From NCBI GenBank assembly GCA_963677135.2, contig CAXXLS010000005.1, positions 62,001-126,000 on the forward strand: 64,000 bases of DNA, written 5' to 3'. Shown in pieces: positions 25,274 through 34,078 of this stretch (within the stretch, counting starts at the first letter, position 1; every line of letters begins with the position of its first letter). Source of the DNA: Seleniibacterium sp963677135 (lineage in GTDB: Bacteria; Desulfobacterota; Desulfuromonadia; Desulfuromonadales; Geopsychrobacteraceae). Made by a program: the position numbers and the translations under genes. Below the pieces are notes generated by a model. The model had not been told where the DNA came from and searched no databases. It saw nothing but the letters and a program-made list of their open reading frames with translations.

Positions 25274-26590
25274 TTACTGAAGAATCATCTCGGTGAAGGT
25301 ACCGAGGATATAATGCTGCTGGGCAAGACTGCGGATCAACTGAACCCTGGCCGTCACCAGGTCGGCCCGGCTTTTTTCAACCCGCGACTGGGCGGTCAGC
25401 AGCTGGGACAGGGGGGTCAGGCCATTGCGGTAGCGACTGGCCAGCAGCTGATAGCTCTCCTCGGCGGCGGCATAACCGCTTTCGCTCGCCTTTAGCTGCA
25501 GGCGCGCGGTCTCGGTATTCAAACGCGCCTGCTCAACCTCGAAGCGGGCCTGGTCCATGGCCTGGCGATAGCGGGCGTTGGCCGCCCGTTCCGCGGCCAG
25601 GGCGCGGCCGGTGGCATGCTTGCGGCTGAAGCCGTCAAACAGCTCCCAGGTCAACTGGGCCTGAACCATCCAGCTGTCGGCCCGATCGGACAGCGGATAA
25701 TCGCGATCATGCAGCGACCACGACGCGCCCGCGTTGAGCCGCGGCAGCCAGGCGGCCTTGCTCTGCTGACGGGCGAGGACGCTCTCCTTCTCCTGAAGCC
25801 GCAGGGCCTCCAGATCGCCCCGCTGCAGGGGCTGATCGCTGACCGGCGGCGTGATCAGATCGGTCTCGAGAGGTCCGGCAATATCGACCTCCTCGTCTCC
25901 TAGGCCCATCTCCAGGGCCAGGCGCCGCTGGGCAAGAATCAGAGCATTCTCAGCGCTGATCTGCAGGCGCCGACTTTCGGCAAGATGCACGCGGGCGGAC
26001 AGGGTATCCGCCCTCAAACCGGTTCCCGCGTTTTCCTTTTCTTCCGCCAGGCGCTGAATCTCTTTGGCTTCCCGAACCGAACTGGAGACCCAGTCGATCA
26101 CCGCCCTGCTGCGCTGGACGTCCAGGTAGGCCGAGAATATCCGCCAGGCGACCTGGTCCCGTGCCGCCCGCTCTCCGGCGGCGGCGGCCTGTGCAGAGAC
26201 TTCGGCGCGCTCTACACCGTAACCGATATCGGGATCATAAACAGGTTGCAATAATTGCAGGCGGGTTTCAAAATCATGACGATCGGGCGGATCATTGTAG
26301 ATATCCGCGGTCGGGCTTAATTCCAGGCGCTCCTGGTTCAGCCAGATGAACAGGGAACTACCGGGCTCATTGGTCCACAGGAACCGTTCACTCAGGTTGA
26401 CCCGAGGCAACCTCCGGGATTGCGCTTCAGCGACTCCGGCTGCGGCCGCGTCGCTGTCGGCCCTGGCCGCCAGGTAACCGGGGTGGCGTTCAAGGCCTGT
26501 CCTGACCGCTTCATTCAAGGTGTAGGATGTCGCAGACAACGCTGAACAAGGCAGAGCAAGCAGCATGAGAATCAGTACAAGCCGGTACAT
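25274..26590 (-). CDS. TolC-family outer-membrane efflux channel
   Basis: A 438-residue outer-membrane channel with a signal peptide (MYRLVLILMLLALPCSALSA) and two repeated, heptad-rich OEP domains typical of TolC: ARADSDAAAAGVAEAQSRR early and LASRYRNGLTPLSQLLTAQS near the end. It is the first gene of the RND operon. The frame is open to 26740, but ATG at 26590, seven bases after GGAGG, fits the signal peptide. It would form the trimeric tunnel that completes the pump. Confidence 0.92.
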   Translation of the reverse strand: MYRLVLILMLLALPCSALSATSYTLNEAVRTGLERHPGYLAARADSDAAAAGVAEAQSRRLPRVNLSERFLWTNEPGSSLFIWLNQERLELSPTADIYNDPPDRHDFETRLQLLQPVYDPDIGYGVERAEVSAQAAAAGERAARDQVAWRIFSAYLDVQRSRAVIDWVSSSVREAKEIQRLAEEKENAGTGLRADTLSARVHLAESRRLQISAENALILAQRRLALEMGLGDEEVDIAGPLETDLITPPVSDQPLQRGDLEALRLQEKESVLARQQSKAAWLPRLNAGASWSLHDRDYPLSDRADSWMVQAQLTWELFDGFSRKHATGRALAAERAANARYRQAMDQARFEVEQARLNTETARLQLKASESGYAAAEESYQLLASRYRNGLTPLSQLLTAQSRVEKSRADLVTARVQLIRSLAQQHYILGTFTEMILQ

Positions 26591-26653
26591 TGACAAACCT
26601 CCAGACGCGGAAAACATCCCCCTGACCAAGACATCAGGAATATCAACCACAAG

Positions 26654-26696
26654 AATAATGAAAATTATTATATATGACTTTTTGAATGTTTCGCAA
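26654..26696 (-). promoter_or_regulatory. promoter and palindrome upstream of the RND operon
   Basis: On the minus strand TTGCGA (26691-26696) and a perfect TATAAT (26667-26672) are 18 bases apart. A perfect inverted repeat AATAAT-GAAA-ATTATT (26654-26669) overlaps the -10 and is a candidate operator. No regulator gene is linked. Confidence 0.55.
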
Positions 26697-26896
26697 ATAT
26701 TTTTCTTCCCCCACAGCGGACCCCAAAAGTAATTATACATAATATTATCGTAATTTTAGGCCGGATAACATTTTCCCTCGCCAGAGGGCCCGCCAGCTGA
26801 GCTTTGCGGATGCGCCTGGCGGCAGGTCCCGCCCCCTGATTTGGACCGGCCGGCCGCAACCGGCCTAGAGACGGCATGTGATTATCGAGGAGAACA

Positions 26897-27424
26897 ATGA
26901 TGATAGAGTTGTTGCGTCGACGCAGAAGTGTTCGAAAATTCAAATCGTTGCCGATAGAAGAGGAGAAGATGGCCGTGCTGGCCGAAGCCTTGTTGAGAGC
27001 GCCAACCTCGCGGAACCGGCAACCCTGCCAGTTTATTCTGGTGGATGAGCGGAACCTGCTCGCCGGTCTGAGCGAGGCCAAACCCCACGGGGCGGCTTTT
27101 TTCAACAGTGCCCCGCTGGCCGTTGTCATTGCCGCCGATCCGAAGATATCGGACGTCTGGATTGAGGACGCCTCGATCGCCGCCACCGACCTGCAGCTGG
27201 CTGCTGAGGAGCTGGGGTTGAAAAGCTGCTGGGCGCAGTTCCGCTGCCGGCCCCACGATGACAGAACCAGTGCGTCCGATGTTGTCCGCACTCTGGTTGG
27301 CCTGCCGCCGGGGATGGAGGTTCCCATGGCTGTCGCCATCGGTTATGCGGATGAGGAGAAGCCGGGACACCCGCGCGAGACCCTGAGGGACGCTAAGATC
27401 CACCACAACCGCTATGCAGGCTGA
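26897..27424 (+). CDS. nitroreductase-family FMN protein
   Basis: A 175-residue FMN-dependent oxidoreductase fold. It opens with the family start MIELLRRRRSVRKF, whose arginines contact FMN phosphate, then LRAPTSRNRQPCQFI, and has the mid-protein IEDASIAATDLQLAAEELGLKSCW helix. It ends with AIGYADEEKPGH. Such proteins reduce nitroaromatics, quinones or flavins with NAD(P)H; the natural substrate cannot be inferred. It is divergent from the RND operon, sharing an AT-rich region with an ATAATATTAT palindrome at 26739-26748, so the two may be co-regulated. The ATG follows GAGGAG. Confidence 0.88.
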   Translation: MMIELLRRRRSVRKFKSLPIEEEKMAVLAEALLRAPTSRNRQPCQFILVDERNLLAGLSEAKPHGAAFFNSAPLAVVIAADPKISDVWIEDASIAATDLQLAAEELGLKSCWAQFRCRPHDDRTSASDVVRTLVGLPPGMEVPMAVAIGYADEEKPGHPRETLRDAKIHHNRYAG

Positions 27425-27469
27425 CCCGCCTTTTTTCCCTTCGAGTCAACCCAAGACCACAGAGAAGAC

Positions 27470-27507
27470 AGGAACATCCGGCCATACGTGCACGACCGGA
27501 TGTTCCT
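27470..27507. terminator. convergent terminator between nitroreductase and alcohol dehydrogenase
   Basis: AGGAACATCCGG (27470-27481) pairs with CCGGATGTTCCT (27496-27507), 12 bp perfect, followed by TTGTCCCTT. It lies between two convergent genes. Confidence 0.7.
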
Positions 27508-27530
27508 TTGTCCCTTGCATATCGGTCGGT

Positions 27531-28697
27531 CTAGAAGCATTCTTCCAGAATCTTCAGGACCTCGTCCGCGGTGAGCTGCTTGTAACCGTTGGGGAGGAGG
27601 ATGGTCGATTCAGCAATCTTGGGCAGCATCTCCCGGGTGGCGCCCAGCTCCTTGATCGAGGTGACGATGCGGCATTCCTTCAGGAACATCTCCAGGGCAT
27701 CCAGCCCCTTCCTGGCGATCTCATCCTTGGTTTTACCCTCTGCGGACACACCCCAGATTTCGGTCGCAAAGCGGACGAACTTGTCGAGACCGCTGGGATA
27801 GATGTGGCGATAGTACGGCAGAGAAATGGCTGCGAGCCCCATGCCGTGAGCGCAGTCGGTGTAAGCGCCCAGCTGGTGTTCGATCATGTGAACCTGCCAG
27901 TCCTGCTTTTTGGACAGTCCGGTCACGGTGTTCAGGGCCAGGGTCGCGTTCCACATCAGGTTGCTTCTTGACTCATAGTCCCGGGGATTTTTCAGGGCCG
28001 CCCGGACATTGTCGATGGAGGCTTTCAATAAACTTTCAATGAGGTAATCCGTGGTGTTGTTATCGTTCCCGGAAAAATACTGCTCCATCAGGTGGGACAT
28101 GGTGTCGAACACCCCGCTGACCATCTGATATTCGGACACCGAAAAGGTATACTCGGGATTCAGGATCGAGAACCTGGGATAGACCTCGGGAAGAAAGAGC
28201 CGTCCGGCTTTGATTTTTTTCTCTTCATGGGTAATGACGGACCCGCCATTCATTTCGGAACCGGTCCCGACCATGGTCAGGATCGATGCGACCGGAACAA
28301 CCGGGTTAGTCACCGGCTTCTGCTTCAGCCAGTACTTTTCAAAGGGGTCCTCTTCGCAATAGGCGGAGACGGCAATCCCTTTGGCGCAGTCGATAACCGA
28401 GCCGCCCCCGACGGCCAGAATCAGACTGACGTTGTGTTCGCGGACCAGTCTCGCCCCCTCCATCATCTTGTCATAGGTCGGGTTGGGCATGACCCCGGGC
28501 AGTTCGACGATCTGTTTCCCGGACTCCTTGAGGATGGCTACCACCTCGTCGTACAGGCCGATGGTTTTGATAGAGCTTTTGCCATAGGTCAGCAGGACGG
28601 CATCCCCGTAATTGGCCAGCTCCCCCTTAAGCTTCTGCAGCGCTTTCCTCCCAAAATAGATCTTGGTCGGATTGTAGTAGGTAAAATCCTGTAACAT
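27531..28697 (-). CDS. iron-containing alcohol dehydrogenase
   Basis: A 388-residue group III alcohol dehydrogenase that interconverts aldehydes and alcohols with NAD(P)H. The N-terminal Rossmann part has the AVGGGSVIDCAKGIA signature near residue 95. Metal ligands are seen in FDTMSHLMEQYF (Asp and first His) and HQLGAYTDCAHGMGLA (two His). The sequence pattern (YYNPTKIYFGRKAL start, NGGSVITHEEKKIK) resembles butanol dehydrogenase/YqhD-type enzymes. It is monocistronic; its ATG at 28697 is downstream of a 247-base gap in which I saw no clear promoter. Substrate range in this family is broad. Confidence 0.93.
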   Translation of the reverse strand: MLQDFTYYNPTKIYFGRKALQKLKGELANYGDAVLLTYGKSSIKTIGLYDEVVAILKESGKQIVELPGVMPNPTYDKMMEGARLVREHNVSLILAVGGGSVIDCAKGIAVSAYCEEDPFEKYWLKQKPVTNPVVPVASILTMVGTGSEMNGGSVITHEEKKIKAGRLFLPEVYPRFSILNPEYTFSVSEYQMVSGVFDTMSHLMEQYFSGNDNNTTDYLIESLLKASIDNVRAALKNPRDYESRSNLMWNATLALNTVTGLSKKQDWQVHMIEHQLGAYTDCAHGMGLAAISLPYYRHIYPSGLDKFVRFATEIWGVSAEGKTKDEIARKGLDALEMFLKECRIVTSIKELGATREMLPKIAESTILLPNGYKQLTADEVLKILEECF

Positions 28698-28944
28698 ACT
28701 GAACTTCCTTTCTTGTTTCAGGTTATGTAGGTAAAGATAACAGGTCCGGGCGGTTTTTAAAAACCCCTATTGCGGCAAACGTGCCGTGTCGCAGAATGGT
28801 ACCGCCCCGGAACCGCTGGCGGATCATAACCGCCCCCTCGTAACGCGGAGCCTTTACAAGGCGGCGTGTATTGCTTTAAAAACAGGGGGCAGAGACGGCC
28901 GGGAATAATTTTCGTGAACCTATCAAGACAGGAAACCCGAACTG

Positions 28945-29352
28945 ATGACACAAGCCAACCTGAAAGAGATCTTTCAAGCCCACGATACCGGGGTTGTTTC
29001 CACCTCCGATGACCAGGGACAGGTCGATTCCGCGATCTTCGGATCATGCCGGCTGATCGATGAACAGACGGTCCTGATCGGGCTCGGCAACAACCGGACC
29101 CTTGCCAACCTGCGCCGCAACCCGCACGCCACCCTGCTCTTTGCAACCCCGGGAACCACGGTCTTCAACTGGCGGGGAGCCCGCATTTATCTCAAGCTCG
29201 GGGAACTGGCCGAATCGGGACCGGTTTTCGATGAGACCATCAGGGCTATTGAAAAGCAGGCGGGAAAAATGGCGGCCCGCATGATAACCACGGTTGCCTT
29301 CTTCAGAGTGACCGAAGTCCGCCCCCTGATCGACTTTCCCGGGGGGAGCTAG
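28945..29352 (+). CDS. pyridoxamine 5'-phosphate oxidase-like flavoprotein
   Basis: A 135-residue split-barrel protein of the PNPOx-like family. It has the VVSTSDDQGQVDSAIFGS opening strands, the IGLGNNRTLANLRRNPHATL motif that contacts the flavin phosphate, and a C-terminal VTEVRPLIDF strand. These small proteins usually bind FMN, F420 or heme and reduce small molecules; this one has no recognisable specific role. It converges with cbiO, whose stop lies 5 bases beyond its own. The ATG at 28945 has a weak upstream AGGAAAC. Confidence 0.8.
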   Translation: MTQANLKEIFQAHDTGVVSTSDDQGQVDSAIFGSCRLIDEQTVLIGLGNNRTLANLRRNPHATLLFATPGTTVFNWRGARIYLKLGELAESGPVFDETIRAIEKQAGKMAARMITTVAFFRVTEVRPLIDFPGGS

Positions 29353-29356
29353 GCCG

Positions 29357-30106
29357 CTATTTGCCGCAGACCGGGCAGGCCTGCAACCGCAGAGGCTTTT
29401 CGAGGTTACTGCGGAGCAGCAGTTTTTCATCGGTAAAGATGTCGAGGGTCGGACCGTCAGCGATAATCCGGCCCTGGGCCAGGACAATGGTCCGCTGGCA
29501 AAGATCCAGAACCAGGTCCAGATCATGGCTGGCGATGATCTTGGTGTGCCGGTAGCCGCGCAGCCACTCGATCAGGTGGCGACGGCTGACCGGATCAAGG
29601 CCGGTACTTGGTTCGTCAAGAACCAGGATGTCGGGTGACATGGCCAGCACCGTCGCGATGGCGACGGCGCGCTGTTCACCGCCGGACAGATGATGAGGAG
29701 GGCGATCTTTCAGATGCAGAGCGCCGACCTGACGCAGGGCATCTTCGACCCGTTCGGCGGCCTCCTCTCCGGACAGGCCGAGATTAAGGGGGCCGAAGGC
29801 CACATCCTCCATCACCGTCGGCATGAACAGCTGGTCGTTGGGATCCTGGAACACCATCCCGACACTGCGCCTGACATCCTGCAGCGTCTGCCTGTTGACG
29901 GGAAAATCTCCGACCCTGACGTCGCCGGCCGTGGGTCGCAGGTAACCATTCAGATGCTGCAGCAGAGTCGACTTGCCGGCCCCGTTGGCCCCGACCAGGG
30001 CCACCGACTCGCCGTGGGTGATGCGAAAGCTGATACTCTGCAGGGCCCTGGTGCCATCCGCGTACGCGAAGCTGACATCTTTCATTTCCACGAGATGATG
30101 ACTCAT
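29357..30106 (-). CDS. cbiO: nickel/cobalt ECF transporter ATPase
   Basis: The 249-residue ABC ATPase of an energy-coupling-factor metal importer. It has Walker A GANGAGKST (near residue 39), the Q-loop VFQDPNDQLFMPTV, the signature LSGGEQ, Walker B ILVLDEPS, and the switch His (SHDLD). The C terminus carries an extra ACPVCGK pair of cysteines that could bind metal. It overlaps cbiQ by 4 bases and is the last gene of the cbiM-cbiQ-cbiO operon. Its place next to hyp genes points to nickel for hydrogenase rather than cobalt for cobalamin, although the radical SAM cluster nearby would use cobalamin. Confidence 0.92.
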   Translation of the reverse strand: MSHHLVEMKDVSFAYADGTRALQSISFRITHGESVALVGANGAGKSTLLQHLNGYLRPTAGDVRVGDFPVNRQTLQDVRRSVGMVFQDPNDQLFMPTVMEDVAFGPLNLGLSGEEAAERVEDALRQVGALHLKDRPPHHLSGGEQRAVAIATVLAMSPDILVLDEPSTGLDPVSRRHLIEWLRGYRHTKIIASHDLDLVLDLCQRTIVLAQGRIIADGPTLDIFTDEKLLLRSNLEKPLRLQACPVCGK

Positions 30107-30918
30107 GAGGCGACAATCCCTTTTAACCAGGCACGGACGACTGCGCTGTCAAAATAGACCCGCAGCAGAATGAAATAACAGCTCCAGCCCCCCACGAACA
30201 GAGCGTCCCGCAAACGGAACCGGGGGACCGCCAGCAGGCGAAACCGCCCGGCAAAACCGCGGCTGAGCATGGCCTGGTAAATCCGCTGGGCCCGCTCCAG
30301 GGTCCGCCACAGCAGCTGGGTCAGCATGGAGGCATAAACCCTCAGGCCCGAACCCCGGCCGTGAAAAGAGCGCAGGGACCGCGCCCTGACCATCCGTCTG
30401 GCCTCGTCTCCCAACACAAAGATATAGCGATAGAGAAACAGTAACTGGAGAACGAAGGCCCACGGCACCCCGAGCCGGCCCATGGCCTGGCAGATAGCGG
30501 GAAAGCTGGTGACCGCTACCAGCACCAGCACGGAGCCGACGGTGAGAAGAAAACGCAGCAGAATCGAACAGAAGGACAGCCAGCCGCCGGTCACCGCCAG
30601 GGAACCGAGCTGCAGCTGCACCTGCTGATCGAAAAACGGATTGAAAACCCCGACCAGGACGGCGAAAGGGGCGACCAGCAACAACCGTTTCAGGAGAAAC
30701 ATCACCGGCAGCCGGGCCAGAAGGATCAGCACAGCAGGGAAGACCAGCATCGGCAGGAGCGCCAGTACGGCATACCTGGAATAGGAGGCGACCACCGCGA
30801 CGAACACCAGCACGGCGAGGACCTTGGCCCTCGCATCGAGCCGGTGAACGGCACTGTCACGACAGGCTAGAGCATCGATTGCGCCGAAATCGAACAGACT
30901 GTCATCAATTTTTGCCAC
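30103..30918 (-). CDS. cbiQ: nickel/cobalt ECF transporter transmembrane component
   Basis: The 271-residue T component that couples the ATPase to the substrate-binding subunit. It has several hydrophobic helices and the two characteristic cytoplasmic coupling motifs: ARRMVRARSLRSFHGRG and LERAQRIYQAMLSRGFAG. The frame extends to 30993, but GTG at 30918, eight bases after GGAG, gives VAKIDDSLFDFG at the normal N terminus and overlaps cbiM by 31 bases, less than the longer start. It follows cbiM in the operon. Confidence 0.9.
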   Translation of the reverse strand: MAKIDDSLFDFGAIDALACRDSAVHRLDARAKVLAVLVFVAVVASYSRYAVLALLPMLVFPAVLILLARLPVMFLLKRLLLVAPFAVLVGVFNPFFDQQVQLQLGSLAVTGGWLSFCSILLRFLLTVGSVLVLVAVTSFPAICQAMGRLGVPWAFVLQLLFLYRYIFVLGDEARRMVRARSLRSFHGRGSGLRVYASMLTQLLWRTLERAQRIYQAMLSRGFAGRFRLLAVPRFRLRDALFVGGWSCYFILLRVYFDSAVVRAWLKGIVAS

Positions 30919-30949
30919 CGGCAAAACTCCGGAAACGGAACCGCGCCGG

Positions 30950-31957
30950 TCAGCGCTGGCCGCGTTTGCGCAACAACGCCCCGAACAGGGCAATCAGGCC
31001 GAGGCAGGCCGTCCCGCCGACAATACCCGAGACACTGGTTCCGAGGCGGCTGGCCCACAGGGAGCCATCCTCAGCGGCCGACGAAAAATCGTAGTCGGGC
31101 AGAATCGCAATCCGCTCCTGGATTCGGGCCAGACCGGCGATCAGGGGGGCCGTAGCGTCCTCGAGATCATGGCCGACCACCCTGGCAATCGACCACTCCA
31201 GACCGTCGGGCCGGGACGAAGCATACCAGGACAGGACTCCGCCGACGAAAACGCTGACAACCAGAAGCGCGGCGGCGACTTTACGCCAGGAGCCGGCCGG
31301 TCCCGCGGCCCGCGCCGGAGAAATATTGAGGAGATCGGGCTGACTGTTCCAGATCAGCCTGACCACCACGGCGGTCACCAACCCTTCGACGATTCCGATG
31401 GCGAGGTGGATCGGCTGCATCACCAGCAGAAACGAGTCGACCGGCAGCGCTGAAATCCCCGACAGGGTCGTCTCGGTGACCACCCCCAGCGCGCCAAGCT
31501 GCAGCGCAACAACGGCACTGACCAGACAGGAAAAAGACAATCTGCGGCCGCCGGGAGCCGCTCCGACCAGGGGCTTGAAGATCAATGGATAGACGATAAA
31601 AGCGGGAATGAAACCCAGGTTGAAGATATTGCAGCCCAAGGCCAGCAATCCGCCGTCGGCGAAAAACAGGGCCTGAACCAGCAGCACCGAGGCAATGGTC
31701 AGAAAAGCCGCGGCGGGACCGAGAAGAATCGCCAGGATCATCCCGCCCCCCAAATGGCCGCTCGAACCGGTCGCGGGAATGGTGAAATTGATCATCTGGG
31801 CGGCAAAAATGAAGGCGCCCAGCACGCCCATCAGGGGAATGGTTTTGTCGTCCTGAAGTTTGCGCACCCTTCTTGAACAGTAAACCACGGTTCCGGCCGT
31901 CACCCCCCAGAGCGCCCCCCCAACCTGTGGATTCAATAAAGCATCAGCCATGTGCAT
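30950..31957 (-). CDS. cbiM: nickel ECF substrate-binding subunit, CbiM/NikM with PDGLE domain
   Basis: The 335-residue membrane S component. The N terminus reads MHMADALLNP, and in this family the Met1-His2-x amino-terminal motif with a later histidine binds the metal, so the ATG at 31957 (AAGGAGA site) must be the real start. The first ~210 residues are the CbiM/NikM helices (FTIPATGSSGHLGGG, QPIHLAIGIVEGLVTAVVV). The rest is a CbiN-like/PDGLE extension (RPDGLEWSIARV) with two more helices, which replaces a separate CbiN protein. First gene of the importer operon, beside the hydrogenase protease, supporting nickel. Confidence 0.9.
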   Translation of the reverse strand: MHMADALLNPQVGGALWGVTAGTVVYCSRRVRKLQDDKTIPLMGVLGAFIFAAQMINFTIPATGSSGHLGGGMILAILLGPAAAFLTIASVLLVQALFFADGGLLALGCNIFNLGFIPAFIVYPLIFKPLVGAAPGGRRLSFSCLVSAVVALQLGALGVVTETTLSGISALPVDSFLLVMQPIHLAIGIVEGLVTAVVVRLIWNSQPDLLNISPARAAGPAGSWRKVAAALLVVSVFVGGVLSWYASSRPDGLEWSIARVVGHDLEDATAPLIAGLARIQERIAILPDYDFSSAAEDGSLWASRLGTSVSGIVGGTACLGLIALFGALLRKRGQR

Positions 31958-32058
31958 TGGATCTGTCTCCTTGAAATCAACCTAAAAACATAAAATATCT
32001 GGCAGTGTACTCCTGCCGGAGAACAAAAGCTGCAATAAAATCGATTTCGATCTCATTG

Positions 32059-32517
32059 TCAGTGTTCGTCCAAAATCATTTTCACCTGGTCGAGCAGTTC
32101 GGGAAGGGCGGCCGCCACCGGCTCCGAAAGTCCCGTTTCATAATCGGTTCTGCCGATCTGCACCCCCAGGAGCACGACCTCGCCAAGCATTCCCAGGGCC
32201 GTGGCCAGCTGCAGCATCTGGCAGACATTATTGCCATGCCCAGAGATTCTAGCCCGGGCGTCGACCCCGGCCAGCAGCTGATCCTTGTCGAAGCGGACAA
32301 TGGTTCCCGGGGAACCACCCACGTCCACCGCGTCAACCAGCAGCAGCGCCCGCGTACCTTCGAACAGGGGCATGATATTCATCCCCCCGGCGCCGCCGTC
32401 GACCAGGTCGATATCGGCGGGCAAAGCCAGCCGTTCCAGTTCCCTGACAACCCGGCAGCCGATCCCGTCATCCCCTCGCAGGGGATTGCCCAGCCCGATG
32501 ACCCGCCAGCTAAACAA
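32059..32517 (-). CDS. hyaD: [NiFe]-hydrogenase maturation protease (HyaD/HupD type)
   Basis: An endopeptidase that trims the C terminus of the hydrogenase large subunit after nickel insertion. It shows VIGLGNPLRGDDGIG with the nickel-sensing acidic residue, VDGGAGGMN, LLLVDAVDVGG (second acidic ligand), and SGHGNNVCQML with the conserved histidine. The open frame begins with ATG at 32562. I prefer TTG at 32517 (152 residues), which places the protein start just ahead of the first strand, as in relatives, and has AGGTG upstream. Either way it overlaps the small ORF to its right. Its target enzyme is not in the window. Confidence 0.85.
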   Translation of the reverse strand: MFSWRVIGLGNPLRGDDGIGCRVVRELERLALPADIDLVDGGAGGMNIMPLFEGTRALLLVDAVDVGGSPGTIVRFDKDQLLAGVDARARISGHGNNVCQMLQLATALGMLGEVVLLGVQIGRTDYETGLSEPVAAALPELLDQVKMILDEH

Positions 32518-32755
32518 AGGACACCTGCTCGGCGTGGGACGGACTGCCGATGGCGGGGGCATAGGCCCGGGTCAGCATCCGCAGGTTTCGAGCCGCCGGG
32601 ATCATACAGTAGGCCATGGACATCCACCCTTGGTCATCATGACAGTCACAGTGAATCAGGAGGCCCGGATCGACACCGGACCGACGGCCCCGAAAAAGGG
32701 CCGGTATCCCCTGGCGTAAAACCTGATGACATGATATCTGCTGCAACTGTGGCAT
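32510..32755 (-). CDS. uncharacterised small protein next to hydrogenase protease
   Basis: An 81-residue frame with ATG at 32755 (or 103 residues from 32821). The peptide is rich in Cys and His in HCDCHDDQGWMSMAYC, which could bind metal. Codons in the second half have the G/C third positions of real genes. It overlaps the protease start by 8 bases, a spacing typical of co-translated genes, and is divergent from hypA. I do not recognise the family. A role with the hydrogenase is guilt by association only. Confidence 0.45.
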   Translation of the reverse strand: MPQLQQISCHQVLRQGIPALFRGRRSGVDPGLLIHCDCHDDQGWMSMAYCMIPAARNLRMLTRAYAPAIGSPSHAEQVSFV

Positions 32756-32826
32756 AATTGTTTCAGACAGACAACAGATTATGTATCGGAACCGATCACG
32801 GTCGATCATCAGAGGCCGCATGAATC

Positions 32827-33168
32827 ATGCATGAAGTCGGGATCACCAGAAACCTCGTCGACATTGCCGAGGAACATGGCCGCCGGGCGGGCTGCCGACG
32901 GATCCTGTCCGTCACGGTTGCTATCGGGGACCTGTCAGGCGTTGTTGCCGAAGCCGTCGAATTCTGTTTTGACGCCGTCAGCCGGAACACGCTGACCGAA
33001 GGAGCCACCCTCGTCGTCAACAGGATTCCCGGCCGGATGACGTGCGAAGAATGCCGCCATGCTTTCCCGGCCGAACCCCTCACCTTTGCGTGCCCGGCAT
33101 GTGGCAGTTTCATGGTGACCATCATCCAGGGGAATGAATTGCGGATCACGGAAATGGAGATTGATTGA
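32827..33168 (+). CDS. hypA: hydrogenase nickel chaperone HypA
   Basis: HypA delivers nickel with HypB to the hydrogenase precursor. The 113-residue protein starts MHEVGITRNLVDIAEEH, whose Met1-His2-Glu3 binds nickel. It carries the zinc site CEEC (near residue 73) and CPAC (near residue 90). Length and order fit the family. It is the first gene of the hypABCDEF run, with hypB starting one base after its stop. The divergent small ORF is 71 bases to its left. Confidence 0.95.
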   Translation: MHEVGITRNLVDIAEEHGRRAGCRRILSVTVAIGDLSGVVAEAVEFCFDAVSRNTLTEGATLVVNRIPGRMTCEECRHAFPAEPLTFACPACGSFMVTIIQGNELRITEMEID

Positions 33169-33169
33169 C

Positions 33170-33883
33170 ATGTGCAACGAATGCGGCTGCGGCGAAACCG
33201 GCCATCACGACCATCATCACCACGATCACAATGGCACCATCCTGACCGTCGAGGAGAATCTGCTGGCCAAGAACAATCGCCTGGCAGCCATGAATCGTGA
33301 GCTGTTTCAACAAAACAACCTGTTTGTCCTCAATCTGGTCAGTTCACCCGGGTCGGGAAAAACGACCCTTCTGGAAAAAACCATTGTGGCCCTGAAGGAC
33401 CGGCTGAAGATCGCCGTTCTGGAAGGGGATCAGCAGACCAGCAACGATGCCGACCGGATCGCCGCAACCGGCGTCCCGGTCAAGCAGATCAATACCGGGG
33501 CCGGCTGTCATCTGGATGCCCACATGGTCAGTCACGGCATTGAAGGATTCGACCTGGCCACGACCGACCTGCTGATGATCGAAAATGTCGGCAATCTGGT
33601 CTGCCCGGCGTCTTTCGACCTGGGCGAACATCACAAGGTCGCGGTTCTCTCGGTGACCGAGGGGGAAGACAAACCGTTGAAATATCCCCACATGTTCCGG
33701 GCGGCCGAAATCATGCTGATCAATAAGACCGACCTGCTCCCCTATCTCGATTTCGACCTGGAGCAATGCAAAACATTCGCCCGGCAGGTCAACCCGGCTA
33801 TCCGCATTTTCGAGCTGTCCTGCAGAAACGGCGACGGTTTCGACGCCTGGCTCGCCTGGCTGAGGCAGCGGGCCAATTTTTAA
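33170..33883 (+). CDS. hypB: hydrogenase nickel GTPase HypB
   Basis: A G3E-family GTPase that powers nickel insertion. The 237-residue product begins CNECGCGETGHHDHHHHDH, a metal-storing Cys/His-rich segment. Walker A SSPGSGKTT (near residue 58), the metal-binding INTGAGCHLDAHM, a LLMIENVGNLVCPA switch segment with the ENVGNLVCP signature, and INKTDLLPY (NKxD) follow. The frame is open from 33134, but ATG at 33170 starts the family N terminus and sits just after hypA. Confidence 0.95.
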   Translation: MCNECGCGETGHHDHHHHDHNGTILTVEENLLAKNNRLAAMNRELFQQNNLFVLNLVSSPGSGKTTLLEKTIVALKDRLKIAVLEGDQQTSNDADRIAATGVPVKQINTGAGCHLDAHMVSHGIEGFDLATTDLLMIENVGNLVCPASFDLGEHHKVAVLSVTEGEDKPLKYPHMFRAAEIMLINKTDLLPYLDFDLEQCKTFARQVNPAIRIFELSCRNGDGFDAWLAWLRQRANF

Positions 33884-34078
33884 CGCAGAGAATCCAAAGA
33901 TGTTGACCGCCAGGGCACCAAGGTGCCACGAGATCCTGCCGATGCCTGGATCAATTCATCGGCGGGCCTGATAGAACGGGGAAGAACCGTCTCTGAGCAT
34001 TCTCCCCCTTCGCGCCCGCTGCGGTGTCGGATGAACTTCGTGACCTGGTGGCGGCATTCACCGAAAGAGAGAGGAATT

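Noticed and set aside
31958..32058. NikR operator or NiCo riboswitch before cbiM
   Set aside because: No GTATGA-N16-TCATAC pattern and no riboswitch core found; only a short GGCAG/CTGCC inverted repeat is present.
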